In this document: piece after piece, positions 18,283-28,190 of the stretch
How positions within the stretch are numbered: position 1 is the stretch's first letter
Layout of the letters: each line of letters begins with the position of its first letter
Assembly: GCF_018129965.1 (NCBI RefSeq)
Contig: NZ_JAFCKW010000006.1
Coordinates: 186,001 to 250,000, forward strand
From: Bradyrhizobium diazoefficiens
Lineage (GTDB): Bacteria; Pseudomonadota; Alphaproteobacteria; Rhizobiales; Xanthobacteraceae
Reading direction: 5' to 3'
Length of the DNA: 64,000 nucleotides
Translations under genes and position numbers: made by a program
The notes under the pieces: generated by a model
Seen by the model: only the letters and a program-made list of their open reading frames with translations
Told to the model about the DNA's origin: nothing
The model's database searches: none

Positions 18283-18710
18283 GAAAATTGTGTCGACCCT
18301 ATTATCCCCGATTCTAAGATTTGCTCTTGATTGACGGGGCGACGCTGCGTTTTGCGCGCCAAGGGCTCCTCCCGAGACTTGGACCACCAGGCTTTGACCT
18401 CGCGGTTCGCCTGAGCAAGGAGATGCTAGATCAACTTTTCTCACTTGTCATCATTTTCGGCAACGATTGTTCAAAATTCGAGCATTGAACGAAATGATCG
18501 GGCTGTTGATCCTGTAAGTATATGACAATTCGAAGAAATCTGTGGACGGGCCTGGTTTCGGGACTGCCTTAAATGCCGGACGCGCCGCCGGTGCGGCCGC
18601 CAGACCACAGGTTTCGAGGAATCTGCGCTCGATCCAGAAGCGGGCGGAACTGACCTCGACTCGGGCTTCACAGAGGTGTTTAGATCGCCGGCGAACGACT
18701 GGTTTGGCGG
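18283..18710 (-). ncRNA. gap of about 430 bases; possible minus-strand small RNA ending at the terminator
   Basis: No credible protein starts here on either strand. The minus-strand T-rich terminator at 18253-18282 implies a transcript that begins somewhere in about 18300-18480. The minus strand there has a TTGAAC element near 18474 that could be a -35 box, but I see no convincing -10. A short in-frame stretch without a start codon (about 18290-18420, minus strand) reads like coding sequence, so a decayed gene is the alternative. The plus-strand part from about 18500 is presumably the promoter region of the DUF2946-TonB cluster. The boundaries given are those of the gap, not of a defined RNA. 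Confidence 0.25.
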
Positions 18711-19085
18711 ATGCGCGCACGGCTGCAAAAATTCCTCCCCCTGGTCCTGCTCGCCTTGGCGATGCAGGTGCTGGCGCCGATCGCCGCCTGCCTGGCGGCC
18801 GGACAGGCCGTGTCCGATCCACTGTCTGCGGCCGTCATCTGCCACAATCCGACCGAGCAGGGCGGCCCGACCGACCAGACCGGTGCGCCCTCTGCCCATG
18901 GCGCTGCCTGCGCGTTGTGTTGCCTGGCACAGGCCAGCGCATCACTCGATCCGCCACCCTATGTGGCGCTCTCCGTTCCCTTCCGCCACGCCGCGCGCGT
19001 GGTGTGGGTCCTGGCGGATCTATCTTCAGCCGCCACGCACAGGGGCTCAATCGCCCAGGCCCGCGCGCCACCTCGCATTTCCTGA
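18711..19085 (+). CDS. DUF2946 family exported protein
   Basis: The protein is 124 residues. An N-terminal signal-like helix occupies residues 8-30 (LPLVLLALAMQVLAPIAACL). Next comes a His/Cys-containing segment, ICHNP followed about 20 residues later by SAHGAACALCCLAQAS, the C-H-H-C-C arrangement typical of DUF2946. These proteins are found beside TonB receptors and copper chaperones (family knowledge) and are suspected to handle metals. It is the first gene of the cluster; the TonB receptor starts 87 bases downstream. The C-terminal 30 residues are Arg/Ala-rich and poorly conserved-looking, so the exact stop context is less certain than the start. Confidence 0.75.
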   Translation: MRARLQKFLPLVLLALAMQVLAPIAACLAAGQAVSDPLSAAVICHNPTEQGGPTDQTGAPSAHGAACALCCLAQASASLDPPPYVALSVPFRHAARVVWVLADLSSAATHRGSIAQARAPPRIS

Positions 19086-19172
19086 TCCCGCGACACATCT
19101 GCCCCGGCGGCTGGCTTGGCCGTGCGGGGGACTCGCAATGCACCGGCTCTTGCCGGCATCAGGAATCATTCT

Positions 19173-21389
19173 ATGCCTCGTTCAGGTATTCTTCGAAGCG
19201 TTTCCACGCGCGGAATTTTGTTTGTCTCCGTATCGACTCTCGCTCTGCCTCCTATCGCGATCGCGCAAGAAAGCGGGCGCGAGCTTCCTGCCGTCACTGT
19301 TGTTGATTCTTCGCGGGAGAAGCGCGCCTCACCAACCCGGCCTCAGCGATCCGGGGCACGATCGACGCGTGCCCGCAGCGTGCCGGCCGCGACACCTTCG
19401 CAACAGGCAACGAGTCCGGAAGGGGCCGGCGTCCCGGGGGCGCTGACGGTTCTGACCGCCCAGCAGGCACTTGCCCAAATCAACCAGACGCCGGGAGGCG
19501 TGGCACTGGTCACGGCCGACGCCTATCGCAATTCGACTCCCGCCAACACCGTCAAGGACGTGCTGGATTATGTGCCTGGCGTGTTCGCCCAGCCCAAATG
19601 GGGCGATGATACCCGGCTTTCGATCCGCGGATCCGGCTTGTCGCGCAATTTCCACCTGCGGGGCGTGCAGCTCTACATGGACGGCATCCCGATCAACACG
19701 GCGGACGGTTACGGCGATTTCCAGGAGATCGATGCCACCGCCTACAAATATGTCGAGGTCTACAAGGGTGGCAACGCGCTCCAGTTCGGCGCCAATTCCC
19801 TTGGCGGCGCGATCAACTTCGTGACGCCGACGGGCCGCGACCGTTTTCCGAACGGCGTCTCGGTCGACGTGGGAGCTTTCGGCTTCAAGCGGGTGCAGGC
19901 GAACGCGGGCGGCGCCAACGGGCCATGGGACGGATACGTCACCGCCTCGACGCAGGACGCGGACGGGTTTCGCGATCACAGCTTCGGCTCGAGCAACCGC
20001 CTGAGCGCAAACGTCGGCTACCAATTCTCCCCGGACTTAGAGACCCGGTTCTATCTCAACGCCAATGAAGTGCGGCAACGCATTCCCGGATCCGTCACCA
20101 AGACGTCTGCCTTGACCAATCCCGAAGCTGCAGCCCCCGCCAACGTCGCGATGGACCAGCAGCGCAATATCGACACGGTCAGGCTGGCAAACAAGACAAC
20201 GATCCGATTCGACGACACCAAACTCGAGTTCGGAGCCTTCGGTGTAGACCGCCACCTGATGCATCCGATCTTCCAGTGGCTCGACTATCGCTACAAGGAC
20301 TATGGCGGCTTCGCGAAGCTCACGGACGACCGGACTATCGGCGGCTTCCGCAACGTGCTGGTCGCCGGCGTCAATGTGTTGAACGGCAGCATCGACAACC
20401 AGCAATTTGCTAACCTTTCCGGACAGAAGGGCGCGTTGCTGTCGTCGTCGATCGACCGGTCGGAGAACACGTCGGTCTACGTCGAGGACAGCTTCTACTT
20501 CTTGCCGAATGTTGCCGCGATCGCGGGTACGCAATTCCTCCACGCAACGCGCAATCGACAGGACCGCTTTCTCAGCGACGGCGATCAATCGGGGGCAACC
20601 CGCTTCGATCTGTGGTCGCCGAAAGCAGGCCTGCTGTGGCAGATCGATCCGACCTGGCAGGCCTTCGCCAATATCTCGCGGAGCGCCGAGGTGCCGAGCT
20701 TCGGCGAGAGCGCGAGCGGTCCTGGGATTCCGACAATTCCCTTCACCAGCATCCAGCCGCAGATCGCGACGACCTACGAGGTCGGAACGCGCATGAGGAG
20801 GCCGGACTACACCTGGGAACTGACGGCCTATCGGGCCAACATTCGTGACGAGCTGCTCTGCCTCTACAGCGCCTTCGGCAATTGCAACGTGACCAATGCC
20901 GACCGAACCATCCACCAGGGCATCGAGGCGGGGGCAGGGGCCGCGATCCTTCGCGACATCTTCGTGACCGGAAGTGCGCCTGACAAGGTGTGGCTCAACC
21001 TTGCTTATACCTACAACGACTTCCGTTTCGACAACGACGCGGCGTTCGGCAACAACCAGTTGCCCGGTGCTCCGCGTCACTATCTGCGTGCCGAGCTGCT
21101 CTACAAGCATCCGACCGGTCTCTATGCCGGCCCGAACGTCGAATGGGTGCCGCAAGCCTATTTCGTCGACAGCGCGAACACGTTGACGACGGAGCCTTAC
21201 GCGCTGCTCGGGTTTAAAGCCGGTTTCGACAATGGCGGTCCGTTCTCCGCCTATGTCGAGGGCCGGAACCTGACGAACCGCACTTATATCGCCAGCGCCA
21301 GCATCATCGATCGGGCAACGGCGACATCGGCGCTGTTCGAGCCGGGCACCGGCCGGGCGGTCTACACCGGAATGAGGTATCGATGGTAG
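19173..21389 (+). CDS. TonB-dependent outer-membrane receptor
   Basis: The start was placed at ATG 19173 (MPRSGILRSV), preceded by AGGA at 8 bases, giving 738 residues with a signal sequence ending near AIAQES. A plug domain follows at about residues 85-215 (TPANTVKDVLDYVPGVF, then RLSIRGSGLSRNFHLRGVQLYMDGIP and GANSLGGAINFV). A 22-strand barrel follows, ending in YTGMRYRW with a terminal aromatic residue for BAM recognition. The plug resembles FecA-type receptors, but ligand prediction from sequence is unsafe. The flanking DUF2946, PCuAC, YcnI and CopC/CopD genes suggest copper or a copper chelate. Confidence 0.9.
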   Translation: MPRSGILRSVSTRGILFVSVSTLALPPIAIAQESGRELPAVTVVDSSREKRASPTRPQRSGARSTRARSVPAATPSQQATSPEGAGVPGALTVLTAQQALAQINQTPGGVALVTADAYRNSTPANTVKDVLDYVPGVFAQPKWGDDTRLSIRGSGLSRNFHLRGVQLYMDGIPINTADGYGDFQEIDATAYKYVEVYKGGNALQFGANSLGGAINFVTPTGRDRFPNGVSVDVGAFGFKRVQANAGGANGPWDGYVTASTQDADGFRDHSFGSSNRLSANVGYQFSPDLETRFYLNANEVRQRIPGSVTKTSALTNPEAAAPANVAMDQQRNIDTVRLANKTTIRFDDTKLEFGAFGVDRHLMHPIFQWLDYRYKDYGGFAKLTDDRTIGGFRNVLVAGVNVLNGSIDNQQFANLSGQKGALLSSSIDRSENTSVYVEDSFYFLPNVAAIAGTQFLHATRNRQDRFLSDGDQSGATRFDLWSPKAGLLWQIDPTWQAFANISRSAEVPSFGESASGPGIPTIPFTSIQPQIATTYEVGTRMRRPDYTWELTAYRANIRDELLCLYSAFGNCNVTNADRTIHQGIEAGAGAAILRDIFVTGSAPDKVWLNLAYTYNDFRFDNDAAFGNNQLPGAPRHYLRAELLYKHPTGLYAGPNVEWVPQAYFVDSANTLTTEPYALLGFKAGFDNGGPFSAYVEGRNLTNRTYIASASIIDRATATSALFEPGTGRAVYTGMRYRW

Positions 21390-21456
21390 GCGCACAGGAC
21401 TGCCGAGACGACAACGACCGTACGCGGTCGGTCAGATTAACGACGAGGGAACCAAA

Positions 21457-21990
21457 ATGAACCGGACCAAGCAAACAATCCTAGCTATCGCCATGCTGCT
21501 GAGCGCCAGCGCGGCCCCCGTACGCGCCGACGACGTCAAGGCCGGCGATCTCGTCATCTCGCAGGCGTGGAGCCGTGCGACGCCGGGCGGCGCCAAGGTC
21601 GCAGGAGGCTATCTCACCATCGAGAACAAGGGGGCTGCGGCCGACAAGCTGGTCGGCGTGTCCGCCGATATCGCGGGGAAGGCCGAAGTCCACGAGATGG
21701 CGATGGACAATGGCGTGATGAAGATGCGCCCGCTCGACAAGGGGCTCGTGATCGACCCCGGCAAGACGTTGAAGCTTGCCCCCGGCGGCTACCATCTGAT
21801 GCTCCAGGAGCTGAAGGGCGCGTTCAAGCAAGGCGACAAGGTGCCGGTGACGCTCCAGTTCGAAAAGGCCGGCAAGGTTACCGTCTCCCTCGACGTGCAG
21901 GGTGTCGGCGCCCAAGTACCCGGCGATGCCGGACATTCCGGCCAGATGGACATGAAGAAAATGCCGGATCATTCGGGAATGAAGATGTGA
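21457..21990 (+). CDS. PCuAC-type periplasmic copper chaperone
   Basis: A 177-residue exported protein with a signal peptide (residues 1-24, ending PVRADD). The Cu(I) site is close to the family pattern H-x10-M-x21-H-x-M: H79 in EVHEMAM, M88/M90, H113 and M115 in GGYHLM. The C-terminal tail is rich in His and Met (HSGQMDMKKMPDHSGMKM), an extra flexible metal-binding region. PCuAC proteins load copper into the CuA centre of cytochrome oxidase (family knowledge). Its last codon overlaps the next gene (ATGA), so the two are translationally coupled. Confidence 0.92.
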   Translation: MNRTKQTILAIAMLLSASAAPVRADDVKAGDLVISQAWSRATPGGAKVAGGYLTIENKGAAADKLVGVSADIAGKAEVHEMAMDNGVMKMRPLDKGLVIDPGKTLKLAPGGYHLMLQELKGAFKQGDKVPVTLQFEKAGKVTVSLDVQGVGAQVPGDAGHSGQMDMKKMPDHSGMKM

Positions 21991-22424
21991 TGATGCCGAT
22001 CACGACTCTCATGACCTCGCGTCGGGCCATCTCGGGCCTTGCGCTCGTAACCGCCGCGTGGCTCTTGGTCGCGGCGACACCGCTGGCGGCAGCCACCGAC
22101 GACGACAGCTTCTTCACCCACCTGCACACCGACAAGGCGATGGCCAATGTCACGGTGTCGCCGGGACGCGCTGGACCGGTCGAGATCGCCATTCAGCTCG
22201 AGACGACTGACGAGGCGCCGCTGACGGCCAAGGCCGTCTCGGTGACGCTCGTGGAGTCGCAGACCGGCAGGACCCTCTTGCCGGTCGAGGCGTCGCGTGA
22301 CGGCGAGGACAGCTGGCACGTGAAGGTCGCGCAACTGACGCCCGGACGCTGGATGCTGGGTCTCGGAATTTCGATCTCCGAGGCCGATCATGTCAGCATT
22401 GAATCTCCCATCCTGATCAAATGA
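21990..22424 (+). CDS. YtkA-like exported protein, homologous to the C-terminal domain of the CopC-CopD protein
   Basis: 144 residues with a hydrophobic signal or anchor at about residues 14-35, followed by a beta-rich domain. The domain aligns by eye with the last about 105 residues of the fusion encoded at 22966-24576: THLHTDKAMANVTVSPGR matches [32 protein letters not shown] matches [14 protein letters not shown], and SWHVKVAQLTPGRWMLGL matches [19 protein letters not shown]. YtkA/FixH-like domains occur in copper and oxidase-assembly proteins; the role here is unproven. It overlaps pcuAC by 4 bases upstream and the YcnI frame downstream. Confidence 0.75.
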   Translation: MMPITTLMTSRRAISGLALVTAAWLLVAATPLAAATDDDSFFTHLHTDKAMANVTVSPGRAGPVEIAIQLETTDEAPLTAKAVSVTLVESQTGRTLLPVEASRDGEDSWHVKVAQLTPGRWMLGLGISISEADHVSIESPILIK

Positions 22425-22444
22425 CGATGTTCAAGAGGACACCC

Positions 22445-22966
22445 ATGTCGAAAAAATCCTGCCTGTTCGTCATTGCCGCGCTCGCCGCATCGCCCGCCGC
22501 GGCGCATATCACGCTCGAGACCAAGCAGGCGTCGCTAGGCTCGTATTACAAGGCCGTCTTCGCCGTCCCGCACGGCTGCAAGGGCTCCGCGACGATCAAA
22601 GTCAGGGTGCAGGTCCCCGAGGGTGTCATCTCCATCAAGCCGATGCCGAAGGTGGGGTGGACCGTCGACGTCGTGGAAGGCAAGTATTCGGCGGAATATC
22701 AACTCCACGGCAACAAGATCTCATCGGGTGCCAAGGAGGTGGTCTGGAGCGGTGGCAAGCTCGAGGACAAGCACTACGATGAGTTCGTGATGCAGACCTT
22801 CCTGACGGACACGCTGAAGCCGAACACGACCCTGTATTTCCCCGTCGTGCAGGAATGCGAGACCGGCGTCAGCCGCTGGATCGACATCCCGGCGGAAGGT
22901 GCGGGCCACTCTCATGACGAGAGCAAGTCGCCGGCACCCGGTGTGAAGCTCCTGCCAAAGCCCTGA
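22445..22966 (+). CDS. YcnI-like (DUF1775) periplasmic copper-binding protein
   Basis: 173 residues from ATG 22445, chosen because CAAGAGGAC lies 5-8 bases upstream; an ATG at 22421 overlapping the previous stop would add 8 residues. Signal cleavage after PAAA (residue 20) would expose a mature N-terminal histidine (HITLE), the Cu(II)-binding brace seen in YcnI and CopC proteins. The tail contains a HSHDE cluster (about residues 158-162). The stop overlaps the copC-copD start (TGATG). YcnI next to YcnJ-like CopCD is a conserved pairing known from Bacillus and many proteobacteria. Confidence 0.88.
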   Translation: MSKKSCLFVIAALAASPAAAHITLETKQASLGSYYKAVFAVPHGCKGSATIKVRVQVPEGVISIKPMPKVGWTVDVVEGKYSAEYQLHGNKISSGAKEVVWSGGKLEDKHYDEFVMQTFLTDTLKPNTTLYFPVVQECETGVSRWIDIPAEGAGHSHDESKSPAPGVKLLPKP

Positions 22967-24576
22967 TGCGCCTGCTCGCCGCGCTCGCGACGCTGCTGTT
23001 CGCTATCGGCTTTGCGACCCAGGCGTCCGCGCATGCGGCGCTGCTCTCGGTCGAGCCGACGAGCGGCAGCATGCTTGCGAGCGCGCCGAAGGCGGTGGAG
23101 CTGCGCTTCAACGAGGTCGTGACGCCGGGCGCGATCCGACTGATCGACGGCGCGGGCAGGGCGCGGGACGACGCACGCGTCACATCATCGGGCGAGACCA
23201 TCTCGGTTGCGATGCCGCCGGACCTGCCGCTAGGAACCGCGGTCCTCAGCTATCGCGTGATCTCGCAGGACGGCCATCCCGTCGCGGGATCGGTGATTTT
23301 CTCGATCGGCATGCCCACGGGGACGCAACCGCCGGAAAATGCCGACGGCGGGTTGAATGCGCTGATCTGGCTGGCGCGGGTCGGCCTCTATATCGGCCTG
23401 TTCGTCGGCGTCGGCGGTGTGTTCTTTGCCAGATGGGTGGCGGGGGCGTTGACCGGCATGACGGTGCCGCGCGTCGCGCTCGCCATCGGCCTTCCGAGTG
23501 CGGTCGTCTCTCTCGGAATGTTGGGCCTCGATCTCCTCGGCCAGCCGCTGGCGGCGTTCGCGACCGTTGCGCCCTGGAAGATTGCATTCGCGACCAGCGC
23601 GGGGCCGGCGCTTCTGGCCGCGGTGGTCGCGATGCTGCTCGCTCTCCTGGCGCTACGCAGCGTGTGGTACGCGCGCGCTTTATCGGCCATTGGATTCGTC
23701 GGCGTCGGCCTGTCGCTCGCTTTGACCGGCCACGCCGCGACCGCGCCGCCCGAAATGTTTATGCGGCCGGCGATCTTTCTCCACGGCCTCGGCGTCACCA
23801 TCTGGATCGGTGCGCTCGCGCCGCTGGTCGCGCTGGTGTCGAAGCCGACGATCGCGACGCTTCCCGTCGTGAACCGCTTTTCCCGGATCGCCGCGCCGGC
23901 GGTCGGCGTGCTGGCCTTCACCGGCCTTGCGCTTGCGATCGTCCAGCTTGAAAAGCCGTCTGCACTGGTCGAGACCCGCTACGGCCTGATCCTCTCGATC
24001 AAGCTCGCGCTGGTCGTCCTGCTGCTGGGACTTGCAGCGCTCAACCGGTTCCGGCTGACGCCGGCGCTGGCCCGGGATGAAAAAGCCGCGCCCGCCCTCA
24101 GGCGCTCGATCCTGCTGGAATGCGTTATCGCGCTGGCGATCCTTGCCCTCGTCGCCGGCTGGCGCTTCACACCGCCGCCACGCACCATCATTCCGGATAC
24201 GCCGCTGGCGATCCACATCCACGGCGACAAGGCGATGTTCCAGGTGCTGGTCGCGCCGGGGAAGGTGGGCGTCGACGATTTCGTGCTTCAGCTGATGACC
24301 GGCGATGCCGCCCCGCTGACGGCGAAGGAGGTGACGCTGACGCTCAGCCTGCCCGAGCGCGGTATCGAGCCGATGGATCGCGATGCCTCACTGGGGCCGG
24401 ATGGCTACTGGCATGTGCGCAAGGTCGAGCTGCCCTTTGCCGGCCGCTGGCACTTGCGGATCGATGCGCTGGTCAGCGATTTCGAGAAGATCACGCTGGA
24501 GGACGAGGTCGACGTTGCGTCGCCCTCAAGACGCTCCATCGCGCTCAAGCTGAACCTCAAGCCAACGGAAAAATGA
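22966..24576 (+). CDS. CopC-CopD-YtkA fusion, copper import/resistance membrane protein
   Basis: The 536 residues fall into three parts. Residues 1-22 are a signal peptide and 23-115 a CopC domain, whose expected Cu(II) ligands H23 (SAHAALLS) and H104 (QDGHPVAGS) are present. Residues about 130-400 form a CopD domain with about eight transmembrane helices. Residues about 415-530 form a C-terminal YtkA-like beta domain ([13 protein letters not shown]). This YcnJ-type architecture is associated with copper uptake. The C-terminal domain is duplicated as a stand-alone gene two positions upstream. It is the last gene of the cluster; proS follows after 103 bases. Confidence 0.9.
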   Translation: MRLLAALATLLFAIGFATQASAHAALLSVEPTSGSMLASAPKAVELRFNEVVTPGAIRLIDGAGRARDDARVTSSGETISVAMPPDLPLGTAVLSYRVISQDGHPVAGSVIFSIGMPTGTQPPENADGGLNALIWLARVGLYIGLFVGVGGVFFARWVAGALTGMTVPRVALAIGLPSAVVSLGMLGLDLLGQPLAAFATVAPWKIAFATSAGPALLAAVVAMLLALLALRSVWYARALSAIGFVGVGLSLALTGHAATAPPEMFMRPAIFLHGLGVTIWIGALAPLVALVSKPTIATLPVVNRFSRIAAPAVGVLAFTGLALAIVQLEKPSALVETRYGLILSIKLALVVLLLGLAALNRFRLTPALARDEKAAPALRRSILLECVIALAILALVAGWRFTPPPRTIIPDTPLAIHIHGDKAMFQVLVAPGKVGVDDFVLQLMTGDAAPLTAKEVTLTLSLPERGIEPMDRDASLGPDGYWHVRKVELPFAGRWHLRIDALVSDFEKITLEDEVDVASPSRRSIALKLNLKPTEK

Positions 24577-24679
24577 CAGGAATTCCGTCGCCTTAGCGGC
24601 TTTTCCTCATTCCCGGTCTTGTGTTTTTGCTCCCAATCCGGTTTCACTGCAGCCGATCACTGATTCACAGAGTAACGCC

Positions 24680-25999
24680 ATGCGGTTGTCGCGGTTTTTT
24701 CTGCCCATTCTGAAGGAAAATCCGAAAGAGGCGGAAATCGTCTCGCATCGGCTGATGCTGCGCGCCGGCATGATCCGCCAGGAGGCGGCCGGCATCTATG
24801 CCTGGCTACCGCTCGGCTTTCGCGTGTTGAAGAAGATCGAGCAGATCGTGCGCGAGGAGCAGGACCGCGCCGGTGCGCTGGAGCTATTGATGCCGACGCT
24901 GCAGCTCGCCGATCTCTGGCGCGAGAGCGGCCGCTACGACGCCTATGGCCCGGAGATGCTGCGCATCGCCGACCGACACAAGCGCGAGCTGCTGTATGGG
25001 CCGACCAACGAGGAAATGATCACCGAGATCTTCCGCGCCTATGTGAAGTCCTACAAGAGCCTGCCGCTCAATCTCTATCATATCCAATGGAAATTCCGCG
25101 ACGAGCAGCGTCCGCGTTTCGGCGTGATGCGCGGCCGCGAGTTCCTGATGAAGGACGCCTATTCGTTCGACCTCAACGAGGCCGCGGCGCGCGTCGCCTA
25201 CAACAAGATGTTCGTCGCCTATTTGCGCACCTTCGCGCGGATGGGGCTGAAGGCGATCCCGATGCGCGCCGAGACCGGCCCGATCGGCGGCGATCTCAGC
25301 CACGAGTTCATCGTGCTGGCCGAAACAGGTGAATCCGGCGTCTTCATCAATCGCGACGTGCTCGACCTGCCGGTGCCGGGCGAGGACGTCGATTACGACG
25401 GCGACCTGACGCCGATCATCAAGCAATGGACGTCGGTCTATGCCGCCACCGAGGACGTCCACGACGCCGCGCGCTTCGAGCAGGAAGTGCCCGCCGACAA
25501 GCGGGTGAACACCCGCGGCATCGAGGTCGGACAGATCTTCTATTTCGGCACCAAATATTCCGACGCCATGAAGGCGCTGGTGGCCGGGCCCGACGGCGTC
25601 GACGTGCCGATCCATGGCGGCTCCTACGGGGTCGGCGTCTCGCGCCTGCTCGGCGCCATCATCGAGGCCTGCCACGACGATGCCGGCATCAAATGGCCCG
25701 AAGCGGTGGCCCCGTTCCGCGCCGTGGTGCTGAACCTCAAGCAGGGCGACGCGGTGGTCGATGCGGCTTGCGAGAAGCTCTATGCGGAGCTGGCCGCCAA
25801 GGGCGTCGATGTGCTCTATGACGACACCGACCAGCGCGCCGGCGCGAAATTCGCGGCCGCCGACCTGATCGGCATCCCCTGGCAGATCATGATCGGCCCG
25901 AAAGGGCTTGCCGACGGCAAGGTCGAGCTGAAGCGGCGCAGCGACGGTTCGCGCGAGACGATGTCTCCGGCCGATGCGGTTGCCCGGCTGGTCGGCTGA
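24680..25999 (+). CDS. proS: prolyl-tRNA synthetase (short alphaproteobacterial form)
   Basis: A 439-residue class II synthetase charging tRNA-Pro. Motif 2 region [34 protein letters not shown], and motif 3 [14 protein letters not shown] are visible. The length is about 130 residues below the E. coli enzyme because the INS editing domain is absent, which is normal for alphaproteobacteria; proofreading of Ala-tRNA-Pro would then rely on a trans factor. The C-terminal anticodon-binding domain runs from about residue 340. It is followed after 72 bases by lolC. Confidence 0.97.
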   Translation: MRLSRFFLPILKENPKEAEIVSHRLMLRAGMIRQEAAGIYAWLPLGFRVLKKIEQIVREEQDRAGALELLMPTLQLADLWRESGRYDAYGPEMLRIADRHKRELLYGPTNEEMITEIFRAYVKSYKSLPLNLYHIQWKFRDEQRPRFGVMRGREFLMKDAYSFDLNEAAARVAYNKMFVAYLRTFARMGLKAIPMRAETGPIGGDLSHEFIVLAETGESGVFINRDVLDLPVPGEDVDYDGDLTPIIKQWTSVYAATEDVHDAARFEQEVPADKRVNTRGIEVGQIFYFGTKYSDAMKALVAGPDGVDVPIHGGSYGVGVSRLLGAIIEACHDDAGIKWPEAVAPFRAVVLNLKQGDAVVDAACEKLYAELAAKGVDVLYDDTDQRAGAKFAAADLIGIPWQIMIGPKGLADGKVELKRRSDGSRETMSPADAVARLVG

Positions 26000-26071
26000 A
26001 TAGTGTTCATCGCGCGATGATGGGCCGGCAATCCGGCCACAATTGACCCCGAATCATGGGATTATCAAGCG

Positions 26072-27352
26072 ATGGATGAGACCATGACCGAGACTGTGCA
26101 AACCGCGCCTTTCGCGCCCTTCGAGTGGATGCTGTCGGCGCGCTATTTGCGGGCGCGGCGCAAAGAGGGATTCATCTCGGTCATCGCCGGGTTCTCCTTT
26201 CTCGGCATCATGCTGGGCGTGGCGACGCTGATCATCGTGATGGCGGTCATGAACGGCTTCCGCAAGGAGCTGCTCGACAAGATTCTGGGGCTCAACGGCC
26301 ACATCCTGGTGCAGCCGCTGGAATCGCCGCTGACCGACTGGAAGGACGTCGCCGACCGCCTCAGCCAGGTCCAGGGCATCCGGCTGGCCGCCCCGGTCGT
26401 CGACGGCCAGGCGCTGGCATCCTCGCCGTGGAACGCCTCGGGCGTGCTGGTGCGCGGTATCCGCTCCGACGACCTCAACAACCTCACCTCGATCGCCAAG
26501 AACATCAAGCAGGGCTCGCTCGAGGGTTTTGACGACGGGCAGGGGGTCGCGATCGGCCGGCGTCTCGCCGACCAGCTGTCCCTGCATGCCGGCGACAGCA
26601 TCACGCTGGTGGCGCCAAAGGGCGCGGTGACGCCGATGGGCACGACGCCGCGCATCAAGCCCTACAAGATCGTCGCGGTGTTCGAGATCGGCATGTCCGA
26701 ATACGATCTCGGCTTCGTGTTCATGCCGCTTGCGGAGGCGCAGGCCTATTTCAACCGCAGCAACGACGTCACCTCGATCGAGGTTTTCACCACCAATCCC
26801 GATCGGATCGTCGCGTTCCGAAAGGCCGTGACGGATGCCGCGGGCCGCCCGGTGTTCCTGGTCGACTGGCGGCAGCGCAACTCGACCTTCTTCAACGCGC
26901 TCCAGGTCGAGCGCAACGTGATGTTCCTGATCCTGACCATGATCGTACTGGTCGCGGCGCTCAACATCGTCTCCGGCCTGATCATGCTGGTGAAGGACAA
27001 GGGCAGCGACATCGCGATCCTGCGTACCATGGGCGCCTCGCAAGGCTCGATCATGCGCATCTTCCTGATCACGGGCGCCTCGATCGGCGTGGTCGGCACG
27101 TTGGTCGGCTTCATCGTCGGCCTCGTGATCTGCCTCAACATCGAGTCGATCCGGCAATTCCTGTCCTGGCTCACCAGCACCGAGCTGTTCTCGCCGGAAC
27201 TCTACTTCCTGTCCAAGCTGCCCGCCGATATCGACGTCGGCGAGACCACGGCCGTCGTCATCATGGCGCTGACGCTGTCGTTCCTCGCGACGCTCTACCC
27301 GTCGTGGCGCGCCGCGCGCCTCGATCCCGTCGAAGCGCTCCGGTACGAGTGA
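26072..27352 (+). CDS. lolC: lipoprotein-releasing ABC transporter permease LolC/E
   Basis: 426 residues (422 if the second ATG at 26084 is used). It has an FtsX/MacB-type topology: one helix near residues 40-65 ([20 protein letters not shown]), a large periplasmic domain, then three helices from about residue 290 ([20 protein letters not shown]) to the C-terminus. It extracts outer-membrane lipoproteins from the inner membrane and passes them to LolA. A single LolC/E-type gene followed by lolD suggests a homodimeric permease, as in many alphaproteobacteria. lolD starts 7 bases after the stop. Confidence 0.94.
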   Translation: MDETMTETVQTAPFAPFEWMLSARYLRARRKEGFISVIAGFSFLGIMLGVATLIIVMAVMNGFRKELLDKILGLNGHILVQPLESPLTDWKDVADRLSQVQGIRLAAPVVDGQALASSPWNASGVLVRGIRSDDLNNLTSIAKNIKQGSLEGFDDGQGVAIGRRLADQLSLHAGDSITLVAPKGAVTPMGTTPRIKPYKIVAVFEIGMSEYDLGFVFMPLAEAQAYFNRSNDVTSIEVFTTNPDRIVAFRKAVTDAAGRPVFLVDWRQRNSTFFNALQVERNVMFLILTMIVLVAALNIVSGLIMLVKDKGSDIAILRTMGASQGSIMRIFLITGASIGVVGTLVGFIVGLVICLNIESIRQFLSWLTSTELFSPELYFLSKLPADIDVGETTAVVIMALTLSFLATLYPSWRAARLDPVEALRYE

Positions 27353-27359
27353 GGGGCTG

Positions 27360-28061
27360 ATGGAGAGCCAGGGGGCGGAAGATGTACCGGTCATTTATCT
27401 CCACGAGATAAAGCGGCAGTACCTGCAGGGCGAGGTGCCTCTGACGATTCTGGACGGCGCCAAGCTTGCGTTGTGGGCGGGCCAGTCCGTGGCGCTGGTG
27501 GCGCCATCGGGCTCGGGCAAGTCGACGCTGCTGCACATTGCGGGTCTGCTCGAAGCTCCCGATTCCGGCGAGGTCTACGTCAACGGCGCGCCGACCTCGC
27601 AATTGCCTGACATCGAGCGTACCCAGCTCCGCCGCACCGACATCGGCTTCGTCTACCAGTCGCACCGGCTGCTGCCGGAGTTCTCGGCGCTGGAGAACGT
27701 GATGATGCCGCAGATGATCCGCGGCCTGAAGAAGTCCGAGAGCGTCAAGCGCGCCAAGGAGATTCTCGGCTATCTCGGTCTCGGCGACCGCATCACCCAT
27801 CGCCCGGCCGAGCTGTCTGGCGGCGAGCAGCAGCGCGTCGCGATCGCGAGGGCGGTTGCCAACGCACCGCGGGTGCTGTTCGCGGACGAGCCGACCGGCA
27901 ACCTTGACCCGCACACTGCGGACCACGTGTTCCAGGCGCTGATGCAACTCGTCAAGGCGACCCAGGTCTCGATGCTGATCGCGACCCACAACATGGAGCT
28001 CGCCGCCCGCATGGACCGGCGCGTGTCGCTGTCGGGCGGCCAGGTCGTCGAGCTCGAATAG
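27360..28061 (+). CDS. lolD: lipoprotein-releasing ABC transporter ATP-binding protein LolD
   Basis: A 233-residue ABC ATPase. Walker A is APSGSGKS (residues 48-55), the signature is [14 protein letters not shown], and Walker B is [12 protein letters not shown]. The family-specific LolD/MacB feature [18 protein letters not shown] follows the Q-loop. It energises lipoprotein release through LolC. The spacing of 7 bases to lolC indicates one operon. The 129 bases after the stop, up to the convergent oxidoreductase, contain no gene that I can see. Confidence 0.96.
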   Translation: MESQGAEDVPVIYLHEIKRQYLQGEVPLTILDGAKLALWAGQSVALVAPSGSGKSTLLHIAGLLEAPDSGEVYVNGAPTSQLPDIERTQLRRTDIGFVYQSHRLLPEFSALENVMMPQMIRGLKKSESVKRAKEILGYLGLGDRITHRPAELSGGEQQRVAIARAVANAPRVLFADEPTGNLDPHTADHVFQALMQLVKATQVSMLIATHNMELAARMDRRVSLSGGQVVELE

Positions 28062-28190
28062 CAAAACCCGAAAACAACCCCATGCACAGTAGCCGGCCGT
28101 TGTCGGCTTTGCGCGGGGTGACGCCTTCCAGTCCTTTGACATGTCAGGCAAACCCGCCGCGACAGCGTTTCGCCGCAGCGGGCAGGGCAA

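Noticed and set aside
18283..18480. 6S RNA, tmRNA or SRP RNA in the gap upstream of the globin gene
   Set aside because: None of the conserved cores I know for these RNAs could be found, and the neighbours are not those usual for the genes. Only an anonymous small RNA is proposed.
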